NCBI GenBank assembly: GCA_964502145.1
Contig: CAZCVI010000011.1
Coordinates: forward strand, 1-64,000
Direction: 5' to 3'
DNA length: 64,000 nt
Source of the DNA: CAZCVI01 sp964502145
GTDB lineage: Bacteria; Acidobacteriota; Aminicenantia; UBA2199
Translations under genes and position numbers: made by a program
The notes under the pieces: model-generated
Databases searched by the model: none
Seen by the model: only the letters and a program-made list of their open reading frames with translations
Told to the model about the DNA's origin: nothing
Shown here: positions 43,236-51,900 of the stretch, one piece after another
How positions within the stretch are numbered: the stretch's first letter is position 1
Layout of the letters: the number at the start of each line of letters is the position of its first letter

Positions 43236-43333
43236 AGTCTTTTTCGTGACCATTCGTGCCAATTCGTTGGTTTTCTTTTATAATAATCGTGGTAACCGTT
43301 CGGTCTTTATATGAAACGATTGCCCAAGAGAGG

Positions 43334-43610
43334 ATGGTGCTCATGAGACATCCTTACAGAGGTATAACTGGGTTTATGGTTATTTTTATCCTGCTGTGTA
43401 TGACCGGGTCTTTTTCAGTTTCTATATGGGCTGCACCGCAGGAATCAGAGAAGGAATTGCTGCGGCATCAAGTGTGGTGCCAAAACCGTGGTGGCTTCCC
43501 TGTGGAAAGTGAACGACAAAAGCAGCAAGAACGTGATGATCTCTTTCTATCAGAACATCAAAGATGGCAAATACTCCAGTAAAATCAAAGCCATGCGCCA
43601 AGCCCAATTG
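43334..43610 (+). pseudogene. Deletion derivative of a signal-peptide-TPR-CHAT gene, further truncated
   Basis: A signal peptide (from ATG 43343: GFMVIFILLCMTGSFSVS, IWAAPQ) runs into CHAT DNA in the wrong frame, giving a 79-codon frame ending at 43582. In the proper frame the CHAT piece reads VVASLWKVNDKSSKNVMISF to MRQAQL. It stops where an intergenic repeat (GAGAATGGAGAACGG) begins. It shares the internal deletion junction of the copy at 41608-42001. The promoter stretch is conserved with the TPR-CHAT locus. Confidence 0.78.
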
Positions 43611-43776
43611 AGAATGGAGAACGGAATTTGTGGCACTTCGTGCCGTTATTTTAAGTGCCTTTGGCACGTCTCTTTTTCTCTATCCCCTTTTTTCCTTTTT
43701 CTTTTTAATGCCGGACGTACTTTCGAGGCTCGCCAATCGTCGAAAGGAAAAGGAACCATTACGATTTTATTTTTTA

Positions 43777-44049
43777 TCATTTGGAGTGGTTAAACGGGAC
43801 ACCATCTTCAGCAGTATAAATATCTTCTTGGTCGTCCTTTAAAAAATCGAACACTGGATTGCGGGAAGCGGCATAAAGCCATTCGGATTCATTAATTTCA
43901 CTGGTGTCGTACATTTTTTGATCTTCAGGCATTAAAATAATAACACGGACGTTTTTGCACATACGAAAAGGTAAAGGGGCATCCAGCACCAAGTTATGCT
44001 TTGCATCAATGGAGCCCGTTACTTCAATGGCGCGACTTGTCATTTCCAT
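43777..44049 (-). CDS. Orphan antitoxin-like protein
   Basis: This 90-residue protein has a beta-rich N-terminal half (RAIEVTGSIDAKHNLVLDAP, VRVIILMPED) and the tail SEWLYAASRNPVFDFLKDDQ followed by EDIYTAEDGVPF. That tail is characteristic of a widespread antitoxin-like family often found next to toxins. GAGGAGG precedes the ATG. No toxin gene follows on this strand; only the CHAT pseudogene lies there. Confidence 0.7.
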   Translation of the reverse strand: MEMTSRAIEVTGSIDAKHNLVLDAPLPFRMCKNVRVIILMPEDQKMYDTSEINESEWLYAASRNPVFDFLKDDQEDIYTAEDGVPFNHSK

Positions 44050-44072
44050 AATAATACCTCCTCTGTTTTTCT

Positions 44073-44101
44073 ATTATGGTTAAATATCCTCATTTTGTCA
44101 A
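44073..44101 (-). promoter_or_regulatory. Promoter of the orphan antitoxin gene
   Basis: On the minus strand a perfect TTGACA (44096-44101), 17 bases, CATAAT (44073-44078). Confidence 0.65.
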
Positions 44102-44577
44102 GATACTTAAAAGAATTTTGCTCTTGGGAAAGCTGGGCAAAACGTCACCGCGTTTTTTAGGGCAACACAAGTGCGGCTTTCCGTTATTCATTATCCATTC
44201 ACAATTCTCAATTAATCTTTACTTAAGCCACCCCATGGCTTTATCCAAATTATACCCAATGCCAAACATTACCTGCTATGAAAAAGATGGAAATTAGGAA
44301 GCGACCCCGCCAACAGCGCTTCGCGCATGGGATTATTACAGCACAGAAACTCTTGCAATTCGGAGTTCTTGGAAACAGGTGAATAAAATAATGCGACAAG
44401 GATGTCGCGTCTACGTAGACGCGCCATCCTGGCGCATTAATAAGCGGCGAAAACATGGTTTTTGATATGATTTCGGGCGAGTTTCTTAGAAGTTAGGAAA
44501 AAGAATGTAGGGCTGGGCTTTTGTGCCCAATTCAAAAGAAGGAAAGAAGTAGGAGAAACGGGGGGTGATAGACGTCC
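44102..44577. other. Intergenic stretch with shared repeats
   Basis: About 475 bases without a convincing gene. A block at 44194-44236 (CAATTCTCAATTAATCTTTA, continuing into CTTAAGCCACCCCAT) repeats one at 38620-38653. The large palindrome at 44389-44440 is listed separately. Confidence 0.6.
44389..44440. repeat. Large palindrome of two GTAGACGCG-family units
   Basis: Two units meet head to head at CTAC|GTAG (44414/44415): AATGCGACAAGGATGTCGCG on the left and GCGCCATCCTGGCGCATTAA on the right, with only a few mismatches. The result is a near-perfect 2 x 25 base palindrome that could extrude a cruciform. Confidence 0.85.
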
Positions 44578-45270
44578 TCATAAATAAGGCAAATTATTTC
44601 CAAATCTGGATTTATAAATCTCCAGTCCTTTTTCAAATAATTTTCTAAATTTTCCAGGATAGTTATTGGCAGCCTTTATAACATTCTCTTCTCCAATGGC
44701 ATCGACTATTATACCCGCTCCTTCCAAGTCCTTAATCATTTTTATTTGTGCATGGCTGCCCTCCCTTCTTTGCGAAATAGCAATCTTGTGGGCAGCCCAA
44801 TATGACGGCTCAGGAACGTTGACAAAAAGCTCTCTATACTTTAGACTGGAGATATTTTCCAGTAATACATTTTGAAAAGAAATAGGGGTCGCTTTGATTC
44901 CTAATCCCTTTATTGTATACGGTTCTCTGATATGACGTCCGTATTCACACAAAAAATCAATATCCAATTGGTTAGCGCCAAACTCAGGTCTGGGGATATA
45001 CTTCTCAGCACGGGAATTTGGCGAAAATTCTGGCGTATAACCCTTTGCTAATAGTATTTCGTGGATAGATGGCGAAACCTTCAGGGAGAGTTGGCGAGGA
45101 TTCTTTACTGAAAAATCAACATCCGTTGTTTTAAAGGGCAAATGTTTTGTGGTGAAATGAGCCTCATAAATCTTTAAGGCCCAACTGCCTATCAACACAA
45201 GGTGACAGAGTACATGGTGCTGATCAAAGGCGGTTAATACCGAGTAAAATTCTTTTTCAATATCATCCAT
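44578..45270 (-). CDS. Nucleotidyltransferase-fold protein (possible toxin)
   Basis: This 230-residue protein has the hallmark of minimal nucleotidyltransferases: LVLIGSWALKIYE followed by TTDVDFSV (GS motif and D-x-D), and a third acidic site LDIDFLCE. It resembles the GSLNVxxLP/AbiEii-like group, which includes toxins of type IV modules that add nucleotides to tRNA. The preceding gene overlaps it by eight bases and could be the cognate antitoxin. The pair shares a promoter with strong operator palindromes. Confidence 0.75.
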   Translation of the reverse strand: MDDIEKEFYSVLTAFDQHHVLCHLVLIGSWALKIYEAHFTTKHLPFKTTDVDFSVKNPRQLSLKVSPSIHEILLAKGYTPEFSPNSRAEKYIPRPEFGANQLDIDFLCEYGRHIREPYTIKGLGIKATPISFQNVLLENISSLKYRELFVNVPEPSYWAAHKIAISQRREGSHAQIKMIKDLEGAGIIVDAIGEENVIKAANNYPGKFRKLFEKGLEIYKSRFGNNLPYL

Positions 45271-45607
45271 TCAAATATACTTTGCCTGCGATCTTTAACT
45301 GCTTTTCCAATGCCGCGGTTATTTCTTTAAGTTTTCTGTACTGGGCTTTAACCTGCTGTCGCTCCTGGTTTTTTGCCTCGATTTCTTTGATGATATTTGT
45401 TAATTGCTGCGGGTCGTTTCCCAGATATTGGGACACCGATGTGCCATCCTTTCTAAATTTTTTATAATAATAGGTTTTCTGGTTTATTCTCCTGTGGTAT
45501 ACGGATTGCGTGGGATGGGTCAGCAGGTAATTCTCCATGAGCACCATCTTTTCTTTATTGCTGCTTATTTCATAGTCCAGATACCCGATATTTGATTCTA
45601 TACTCAT
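45263..45607 (-). CDS. Coiled-coil partner of the nucleotidyltransferase (possible antitoxin)
   Basis: This 114-residue protein starts at the ATG giving MSIESNIGYLDYE. The longer frame begins with a TTG that is the -35 box of the promoter and can be dismissed. The middle has NQKTYYYKKFRKDGTSVSQYLG, as in small proteins of nucleotidyltransferase operons. It is followed by a charged coiled coil (NIIKEIEAKNQERQQVKAQY). It overlaps the downstream gene by eight bases, which implies coupled translation and a joint function. Confidence 0.6.
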   Translation of the reverse strand: MSIESNIGYLDYEISSNKEKMVLMENYLLTHPTQSVYHRRINQKTYYYKKFRKDGTSVSQYLGNDPQQLTNIIKEIEAKNQERQQVKAQYRKLKEITAALEKQLKIAGKVYLNG

Positions 45608-45609
45608 TA

Positions 45610-45661
45610 TTACACCACAAATTTCCAAATATATAATAATATGTGGTGTAAGATTTGTCAA
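45610..45661 (-). promoter_or_regulatory. Promoter with palindromic operator (nucleotidyltransferase pair)
   Basis: On the minus strand a perfect TTGACA (45656-45661), 17 bases, TATTAT (45633-45638). The inverted repeat TTACACCACAA (45610-45620) / TGTGGTGTAA (45642-45651) flanks the -10 box. One arm lies in the promoter spacer. A bound repressor would block RNA polymerase. Confidence 0.75.
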
Positions 45662-45702
45662 CTGCTTTTTAAAAAAAAATGAATGGGATTGACCCAGTCT
45701 TC

Positions 45703-45744
45703 TTACACCACAAATTTATGATTACGGGTCGGTTTGTGGTGTAA
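45703..45744. promoter_or_regulatory. Second palindromic operator
   Basis: The inverted repeat TTACACCACAAA (45703-45714) / TTTGTGGTGTAA (45733-45744) is exact over 12 bases, with 18 bases between the arms. It has the same half-site as the operator at 45610-45651 but lies 42 bases upstream of the -35 box. This suggests cooperative binding or DNA looping. Confidence 0.7.
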
Positions 45745-45939
45745 AGGTTTTTCCTGGCCTGTCCCCAATACCGCGGAGGAATTGATATCTAAATCCTTTA
45801 TCCAACTCCATCCATAGTGCCCATCCGCTGGAAATGGAGAAACTCACTCCTTTTAATTCTCAAACCTTACGCCATAAAAAGCCAGGGACCCCAAATTGTC
45901 GCTTTTTTTCTTTGATACCTCATTTTAGGTGAAAACCTA

Positions 45940-45968
45940 TTTACATTTACTTCTATATAAGATACAAT
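45940..45968 (+). promoter_or_regulatory. Promoter of the surface locus
   Basis: TTTACA (45940-45945), 17 bases, TACAAT (45963-45968). It predicts a leader of about 110 bases before the ATG at 46086. No other feature was seen in 45745-46085. Confidence 0.5.
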
Positions 45969-46085
45969 TCATTTTGTGAAAGCAATAATACTGGATTTGT
46001 TTTTAAAAAAGACAACCGCTTACTCTGGCTTTGCCCAGAGTCTTAAAAACCACACTACTCAAACTATCAAACACAGGATAAGCCT

Positions 46086-48752
46086 ATGAATAGATTTAGA
46101 AAACCGTCAATACTATTTATTATCACGCTTCTTATGGCGTTCCAACTGACTGCTTTACAGGTCAAAACAATCAAAAAAAATGTCAATATCCACGAGAACC
46201 CTGTTCTGGGTAGCGCGGCAACAATGCAAATCTCGGCAGATACCCTGCTTGACGTGGTGGAAAAAACAGGCGACTGGTACCGGGTTGTGCTGCCCCTCAA
46301 TCCAACGGAACGGGATAAAACAGGCTACGTGTACAAAGAAGACGTAGCAGAAATAATGACGGAAACATCGACTACGGGCGATAATAACCAAGAACTGGCC
46401 AAAACCCCGGTCAAAGACGCGGAAAACAAACCAACCCCACCGCCCCCGGCCCAAACTCGGAAAAAAGATAAATTGTTCCTGATGGGCATGGGCATGTTAC
46501 GACTGAACTTCGCCCATGTGGAAGGCAACGAGTTCCGCTTCCGCTACACGGACCTGGGCCTACCCTCTGATTTTTCCACCCGCGAACGCGCCTCTTTCAT
46601 GGTCGACGGCACGTTTGGCCATGGGAAATACACGCTGAACGGCCACGTGGACTACGATCCAGAGAACCGCATCACGGAACCACCGCTGGATTTCCTGGTG
46701 AACGCGGGGAACGATAAAATCTACCTCTCGGCTGGGGATTATCGCATGGGCGTGATGATGGATTCGGTGTTCGCACGCTACTATCACCCCTTTCGCGGTG
46801 GCATTATTGGCGCACGTTCCAAAGTGATGGGCCTGGAACTGACGGCTGGACTGGCACGCGGCGAATCTGGCATCGAAGAACTGGTGGCTGACTCGGGTTC
46901 TGGTCCCTACTACCTGAACGAATCACCGATCCTACGCGGCAGCGAATCGGTGTATCTGGTTACTAAAAGTTCGACTAACCCGGATATGGAATTACGACGG
47001 ACACCATTACTACGGAACCGCGATTATTACATTGATTATGACCGCGGTTCCATTATTTTTACCTACTCGCTCTATCCCTACGACGAATTGGGCAACCCGG
47101 TTAGCCTGTTGGTGGCCTATCAGTTTGAATCCCTGCTGGGGCGCTTCTCCCGCGCGGTGATGGGACTACGTGCTTTTATCGCGCCGATAAAAGTACTTAA
47201 ATTTACTTTTTCGTATATTGCGGACGCGGATAAAAACCAATCGCTCAGCGAAATCTTCAAAAACCAACGGGGCATTTACTCCTTTGGCGCGAATGTGGAT
47301 ACAAAACCACTGACGCTCTTCGGCGAATTTTCCTTTAGTTCACAACCCGAATTGAAAAAACAAACCGCCCTGTTTGGCGGGGGTATCTTCACGTTCTCCA
47401 AACATATGCGGCTCTTTTTTAATGGCTGGACCATGGATACCGACTTCCCCACTTTTGCCAATAAACAATTGCAATATGGCTATAGTTTATACCAGATATT
47501 TCCCTCCTATGCGCAGCGGAACATTTTCCTCTCGCCTTTCCAATTCACCCGCAACCTGGGTGCTGAGCTGTACCCCTTCTCATTGGCGCGGCTCTCCGTG
47601 GACGAGTCCGAAGGGCATGGTTTCTTGGAATGGGCCCATAAAGCCACTACCCTCAGTGCCGGTTACGGTATCCGCGAAGAGAATAGCACGGATCTGCGCA
47701 CCGATACCCTTTACCTGTCCGCTTTTCATGATGGGAAAAATACCAAGGTATGGGGCAAGACGGGCATGGATAACAGCAGCGACCCTGACAAACGAGGGGT
47801 GGATTCGCGCACTACGGATGTGTTGCTGGGGCTGCGGCAACGGCTGTTTAAATTTGCCAAGGGCGATATTTTTGTCCAAACGGATTATAAACGGGACTGG
47901 ACAGATGATTTCCTTGATATTTCCCCGGATACTGTGCATCAGACTTATTCGGTCATGGCCGAGTACCTCACGGGTACAGAGGGTTTGTTTGCGGGTTACC
48001 GTAAGGAGACGCTGAGACAGAAGCAAGGGGACCACGAGGTGCTCGCGGCTGATATTTACGAGGTGGGCTTGCGGCACCATGTGTATAAAGGTTTTTTTGT
48101 GGATTCCCGCTACCGCCAGGAAGAGAGCCGCCGTGAAGGAGTGGATGCATCGACCAACATCCTTTCGCTGGGCGCGGGTTTAGAAAGCAAGCAGTTCCGC
48201 GCGATGGCCCGCTATGAAACACAGTTGAATAAAAACAACGAGAACGAGGGCCGCCGGAAATTGTGGTCGCTCTTCCTCTTTGGTGCCCCTCTGAAACGCA
48301 TGAGCATCAGCTTGCAATATTATCATCAGATTGGCAAAGATGAAACGTTCCTGACTCCCTCGCTCACAGAACGTTCGGAAGAACAATTGAGTATCCGGTT
48401 CTTGTGGCGCCCCTGGCAGTTTTTGAATCTGTATTCCCAGTGGCGTTACGATACCAACCTGGAACTCTACCCACCGCTGGACCGCACCAAGAGTAATTCC
48501 TTGGCGGAATTACACGGGTTGAAGTTAACCTTTTCCAAACGGTTTGAATTCCTGGCCAATTATAAATTAATCAAGGTTTGGGGCCCGATTGATAACCGCA
48601 AATACGCGGCTGCGGCAGAAGTGGGTTATCTGGTGTTTCGGCACTTCCGGCTGGGCATTGGCGCGGAACTGATTGATTTTAAAGATAATTTTAATACGGA
48701 TACCAATTTTCGCTCGACTGTCGGTTACTTGAAGTTGGTGGCGTTGTACTGA
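46086..48752 (+). CDS. Outer-membrane barrel-like protein with N-terminal SH3 domain
   Basis: This 888-residue protein has a signal peptide (residues 1-23, LFIITLLMAFQLTALQ). A bacterial SH3 domain follows at about 25-95 (VNIHENPVLGSAATMQISAD; GDWYRVVLP; GYVYKEDVAEI). A Pro-rich linker (KPTPPPPAQTRKK) leads to about 750 residues of alternating aromatic/polar strands ending in an aromatic residue (VGYLKLVALY), as in outer-membrane barrels. A conserved early part (YYHPFRGGIIGARSKVMGLE; RDYYIDYDRGSIIFTYSLYP) resembles large surface proteins of Aminicenantes and related phyla. The next two genes encode repeat proteins, so it may secrete or anchor them. Confidence 0.7.
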   Translation: MNRFRKPSILFIITLLMAFQLTALQVKTIKKNVNIHENPVLGSAATMQISADTLLDVVEKTGDWYRVVLPLNPTERDKTGYVYKEDVAEIMTETSTTGDNNQELAKTPVKDAENKPTPPPPAQTRKKDKLFLMGMGMLRLNFAHVEGNEFRFRYTDLGLPSDFSTRERASFMVDGTFGHGKYTLNGHVDYDPENRITEPPLDFLVNAGNDKIYLSAGDYRMGVMMDSVFARYYHPFRGGIIGARSKVMGLELTAGLARGESGIEELVADSGSGPYYLNESPILRGSESVYLVTKSSTNPDMELRRTPLLRNRDYYIDYDRGSIIFTYSLYPYDELGNPVSLLVAYQFESLLGRFSRAVMGLRAFIAPIKVLKFTFSYIADADKNQSLSEIFKNQRGIYSFGANVDTKPLTLFGEFSFSSQPELKKQTALFGGGIFTFSKHMRLFFNGWTMDTDFPTFANKQLQYGYSLYQIFPSYAQRNIFLSPFQFTRNLGAELYPFSLARLSVDESEGHGFLEWAHKATTLSAGYGIREENSTDLRTDTLYLSAFHDGKNTKVWGKTGMDNSSDPDKRGVDSRTTDVLLGLRQRLFKFAKGDIFVQTDYKRDWTDDFLDISPDTVHQTYSVMAEYLTGTEGLFAGYRKETLRQKQGDHEVLAADIYEVGLRHHVYKGFFVDSRYRQEESRREGVDASTNILSLGAGLESKQFRAMARYETQLNKNNENEGRRKLWSLFLFGAPLKRMSISLQYYHQIGKDETFLTPSLTERSEEQLSIRFLWRPWQFLNLYSQWRYDTNLELYPPLDRTKSNSLAELHGLKLTFSKRFEFLANYKLIKVWGPIDNRKYAAAAEVGYLVFRHFRLGIGAELIDFKDNFNTDTNFRSTVGYLKLVALY

Positions 48753-48756
48753 TATA

Positions 48757-48871
48757 ACTGGACATTCTGGACTAACTGGACTTACTGGACATACTGGACA
48801 TAATATCAAGGGTTTTGGAAGTCCAGAATGTCCAGCAAGTCCAGTTAGTCCAGAATGTCCAGTTTTTTTTG
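48757..48871. repeat. Nonamer-arm hairpin element H, terminator-like
   Basis: Five TGGAC nonamers (TGGACATTC, TGGACTAAC and so on) are mirrored by five GTCCA nonamers. The stem is about 44 bases with few mismatches, around a short loop (ATATCAAGGGTTTTGGAA). GTCCAGTTTTTTTT at the end makes it look like an intrinsic terminator. The outer inverted repeat of the family is missing. It begins five bases after a stop codon. Confidence 0.82.
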
Positions 48872-48909
48872 AATGGTGTATATTATTAAAGTATAGGAGA
48901 TTTAAAAAA

Positions 48910-51900
48910 ATGACAAGCAAATGGAAATTAATTGTGATACATGCGTTGCTCCTGCTGGGATTAACTGCCACGGGTTGGATAACAACCCCATTATTTGGGG
49001 CTAAGGGCCAGGAAATTCTGTGCTACACGGAGCGGATCACCAATGCGCCGTCATTTAATATATATACGGGGCGAAACGATCCCAATAACCCGATTGTCTG
49101 GACGCACACGGTGCCTGCGGGTATCTTGGATAGTGTCGTCCGGGTGGGACTGTACATCGAAGCCTGGGACGTGGACGATCCACCGCAAGGGGATGAATAC
49201 GATCACGTCTACTTTAATGGCTATGACCTGGGTTACCTGGACGGCGACAATAATACCTGGAGAACGGTGGAAAAAACTGTGCCGGTGGCCGCTCTGCGTG
49301 AAGGGATCAATAATTTGCAGGTTTATGTGGATGAACTGGGCAAAGATTGGAAGGTCACTATCCGGGCCAGTGAATTGCGCTTCTACTGTTCTACACCAGA
49401 CCCCGATTTCTCAATTGGTACCACTCCTGCCACACGAGAAATCACGGCGGGCGAATCCACATCATATAATGTGAACCTCACCGCATTGAATGGTTTTAAT
49501 GCTGCCGTGAATCTCTCTGTTTCTGGTTTACCTACCGGTGTTTCCGGTGTTTTTCTGGTGAACCCACTAACTCCCAGCCCCACGGCGGAAACGACGTTAA
49601 ATATCACCAGCACGACTACTGCACCGGCGGGAACCTATACGCTGACGGTTCGTGGTGCCAGTGGCCAATTGCAACATGAAACCACGGTGGCTTTAACGAT
49701 CAAAGAAGTCCCGTTACCAGCCGATTTTACTATTCAAGCGACACCGACTCTGCGCACGTTGCACCCGGGCGAAGCCACCCAGTATCAAATTGACCTGACT
49801 GCAATTAATGGTTTTAATGAAACGACCCAATTGGGTATCACCGGATTGCCTACCGAGGCCAGCGCTGCTTTTAATCCTGAATCGGTGCGCCCTACCGGCC
49901 AATCCCTTTTAAATATAACCACGACTACCAATACTCCTATTGGGGAATATACTTTGACCGTCACCGCTACAGGCGGTTCAAAAAGCCACGCGGTGACCAT
50001 TACTTTAAAGATTGAAGCGCTCCCCCCACAACCGGATTTTTCCATTACCGCTACTCCCGCCACACAGGAAATCACGGTGGGGGAGTCCACCCAATTCACC
50101 GTGAACCTCTCCGGTTTAAATGGTTTTAGGGCACCCGTGAATCTCACTGTCACTGGTTTACCCACCGAAGCAACAGGTCTTTTCGCCGTGAACCCGCTGA
50201 CTCCCACACCCACGGCGGAAACATCTTTAACTATTACCACGACGTCTACCGTGGTGGCAGGCACCTACACGCTCACGATCAGTGGCGAAAATGGCGGGAA
50301 AAGTCACAGCACCCAGGTCACTTTAACGCTCAAGAGTATCCCACCGCCGCCCGTTGATTTTAGTATCAAGGCCGAACCCTATACCCGCACCGTGTATCCC
50401 GGCAATACTACCGATTATCAATTGGTTTTTAAGGCCATCAACGGGTTCAAAGAACGGACCCGGCTTAGTATTACCGGTTTGCCCGCTGATACCCACGCCA
50501 CCTTTGCACCTGCTGCCCTGATTCCTTCCGCGTTATCCGTCTTAACCATTACCACCACCGAAAAAACACCGCTGGGGGAATACACCTTGGACATCAGCGC
50601 CACTGGCGGTGAAATTACCCACGTGGTGAAGGTCACCTTGAAGGTAGAAGCCCAGCCTTTGGAACCGGAGTTTACTATCACTGTCACGCCGCCATCGCGA
50701 AGTATATATCCAGGCGAAACCTCTGGATATACGGTCACCTTAACGCCTTTGAACGGTTTTGACAAACCTTTGGCCCTGACTGTGGCCGGAGTGCCAACCG
50801 ATTGCACTGCCCAGTTCAGTGAAAGTACGGTTACGCCGCCAGGAACCAGCGTGTTGCGGTTAACTCCGACGGAAACCACACGGGTAGGGGAGTACTCCCT
50901 GGTGGTCACTGCCAAAGGGGGTGGTTTGGAACATACTGCCACGGTTACCATGACAGTCGCGTGCCGTGATTTTTCCCTGGTGCTCACTGCATCCCACACC
51001 AGTGGCCCGGCACCCCTGACCGTCGCCTTTACTGCTGCCGTGCAGCGCGATGGCACACTATTGCCCGCTGATTATCGCTACGCATGGAATTTTGGCGATG
51101 GCAGCACTTCCAATGACCAGAACCCCGAACATATTTTTCAAACTCCTGGTTTGTACACTGTAACAGCCACTGCTACCGATGCCTGCGGTATAACCAGAAG
51201 CGCTAGCACACAAATTTCTATAGATTCTTTTGAAGGGTCTATTAAAAAAGAGTTCTCTGTAGTCGAGGCCCAGCCCGGCCAGGAATTGGATATCTTGCTC
51301 TATGTCACCAACCAGACCCGGCAGGATTTCCGAGATGTTATCATTTCCGATGAACTTTCGCCTTCCTTTTTATATATCCGCGACAATGCCCCGGTCACTC
51401 CGAAGCGTTCAGCCAGTTTATTGACATGGTCCATACCCCTGCTCAAACAGGGTGAAACGATTGCGTTTAACGTCCATGTTAAACTCAGTGCCACAGCCCC
51501 CCAAGGCACGATTACCAATATCGCTTATTTGACTCACCAGAGTTTAGGTGCGGGCAAGAACATTCCTTCCAATACCGCCATTCTGACTGTTTTTCTCCTT
51601 CAGGTATCCCTGCAAAAACAGGTGGAACAAACCACCGTTTTACCCGGCGGTGTGGTCAAGTATATATTAACCGTGCAGAATAATTCCGCTATTCCTTTAA
51701 CCCAGATACAACTGGCTGATGTGCTGTCTGGGAACCTGGAATTTGTTTCCCAGAGCCAAAACAGCGGTTTGATTTTTTCCCGGCAGGGTAATAGCCTGTT
51801 ATGGTCCGGTTTATTGGAAGCGCAGCAGCAGGCTTTGATTCATATTGAGGCCCGTGTCCCACACAATGTGTTTGCGGGCACCCGTATTGAAAACAGTGCT

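Noticed and set aside
34678..43272. ATTCGTG-type 10-base repeats (34678, 39440, 43246) as members of the nonamer hairpin family
   Set aside because: They lack complementary arms and the outer TGGATTCACC repeat; they are better treated as a separate short repeat near promoters.
45608..45661. TTG start extending the coiled-coil gene upstream by 18 residues
   Set aside because: This TTG is the -35 hexamer TTGACA of the gene's own promoter, so it is not transcribed.
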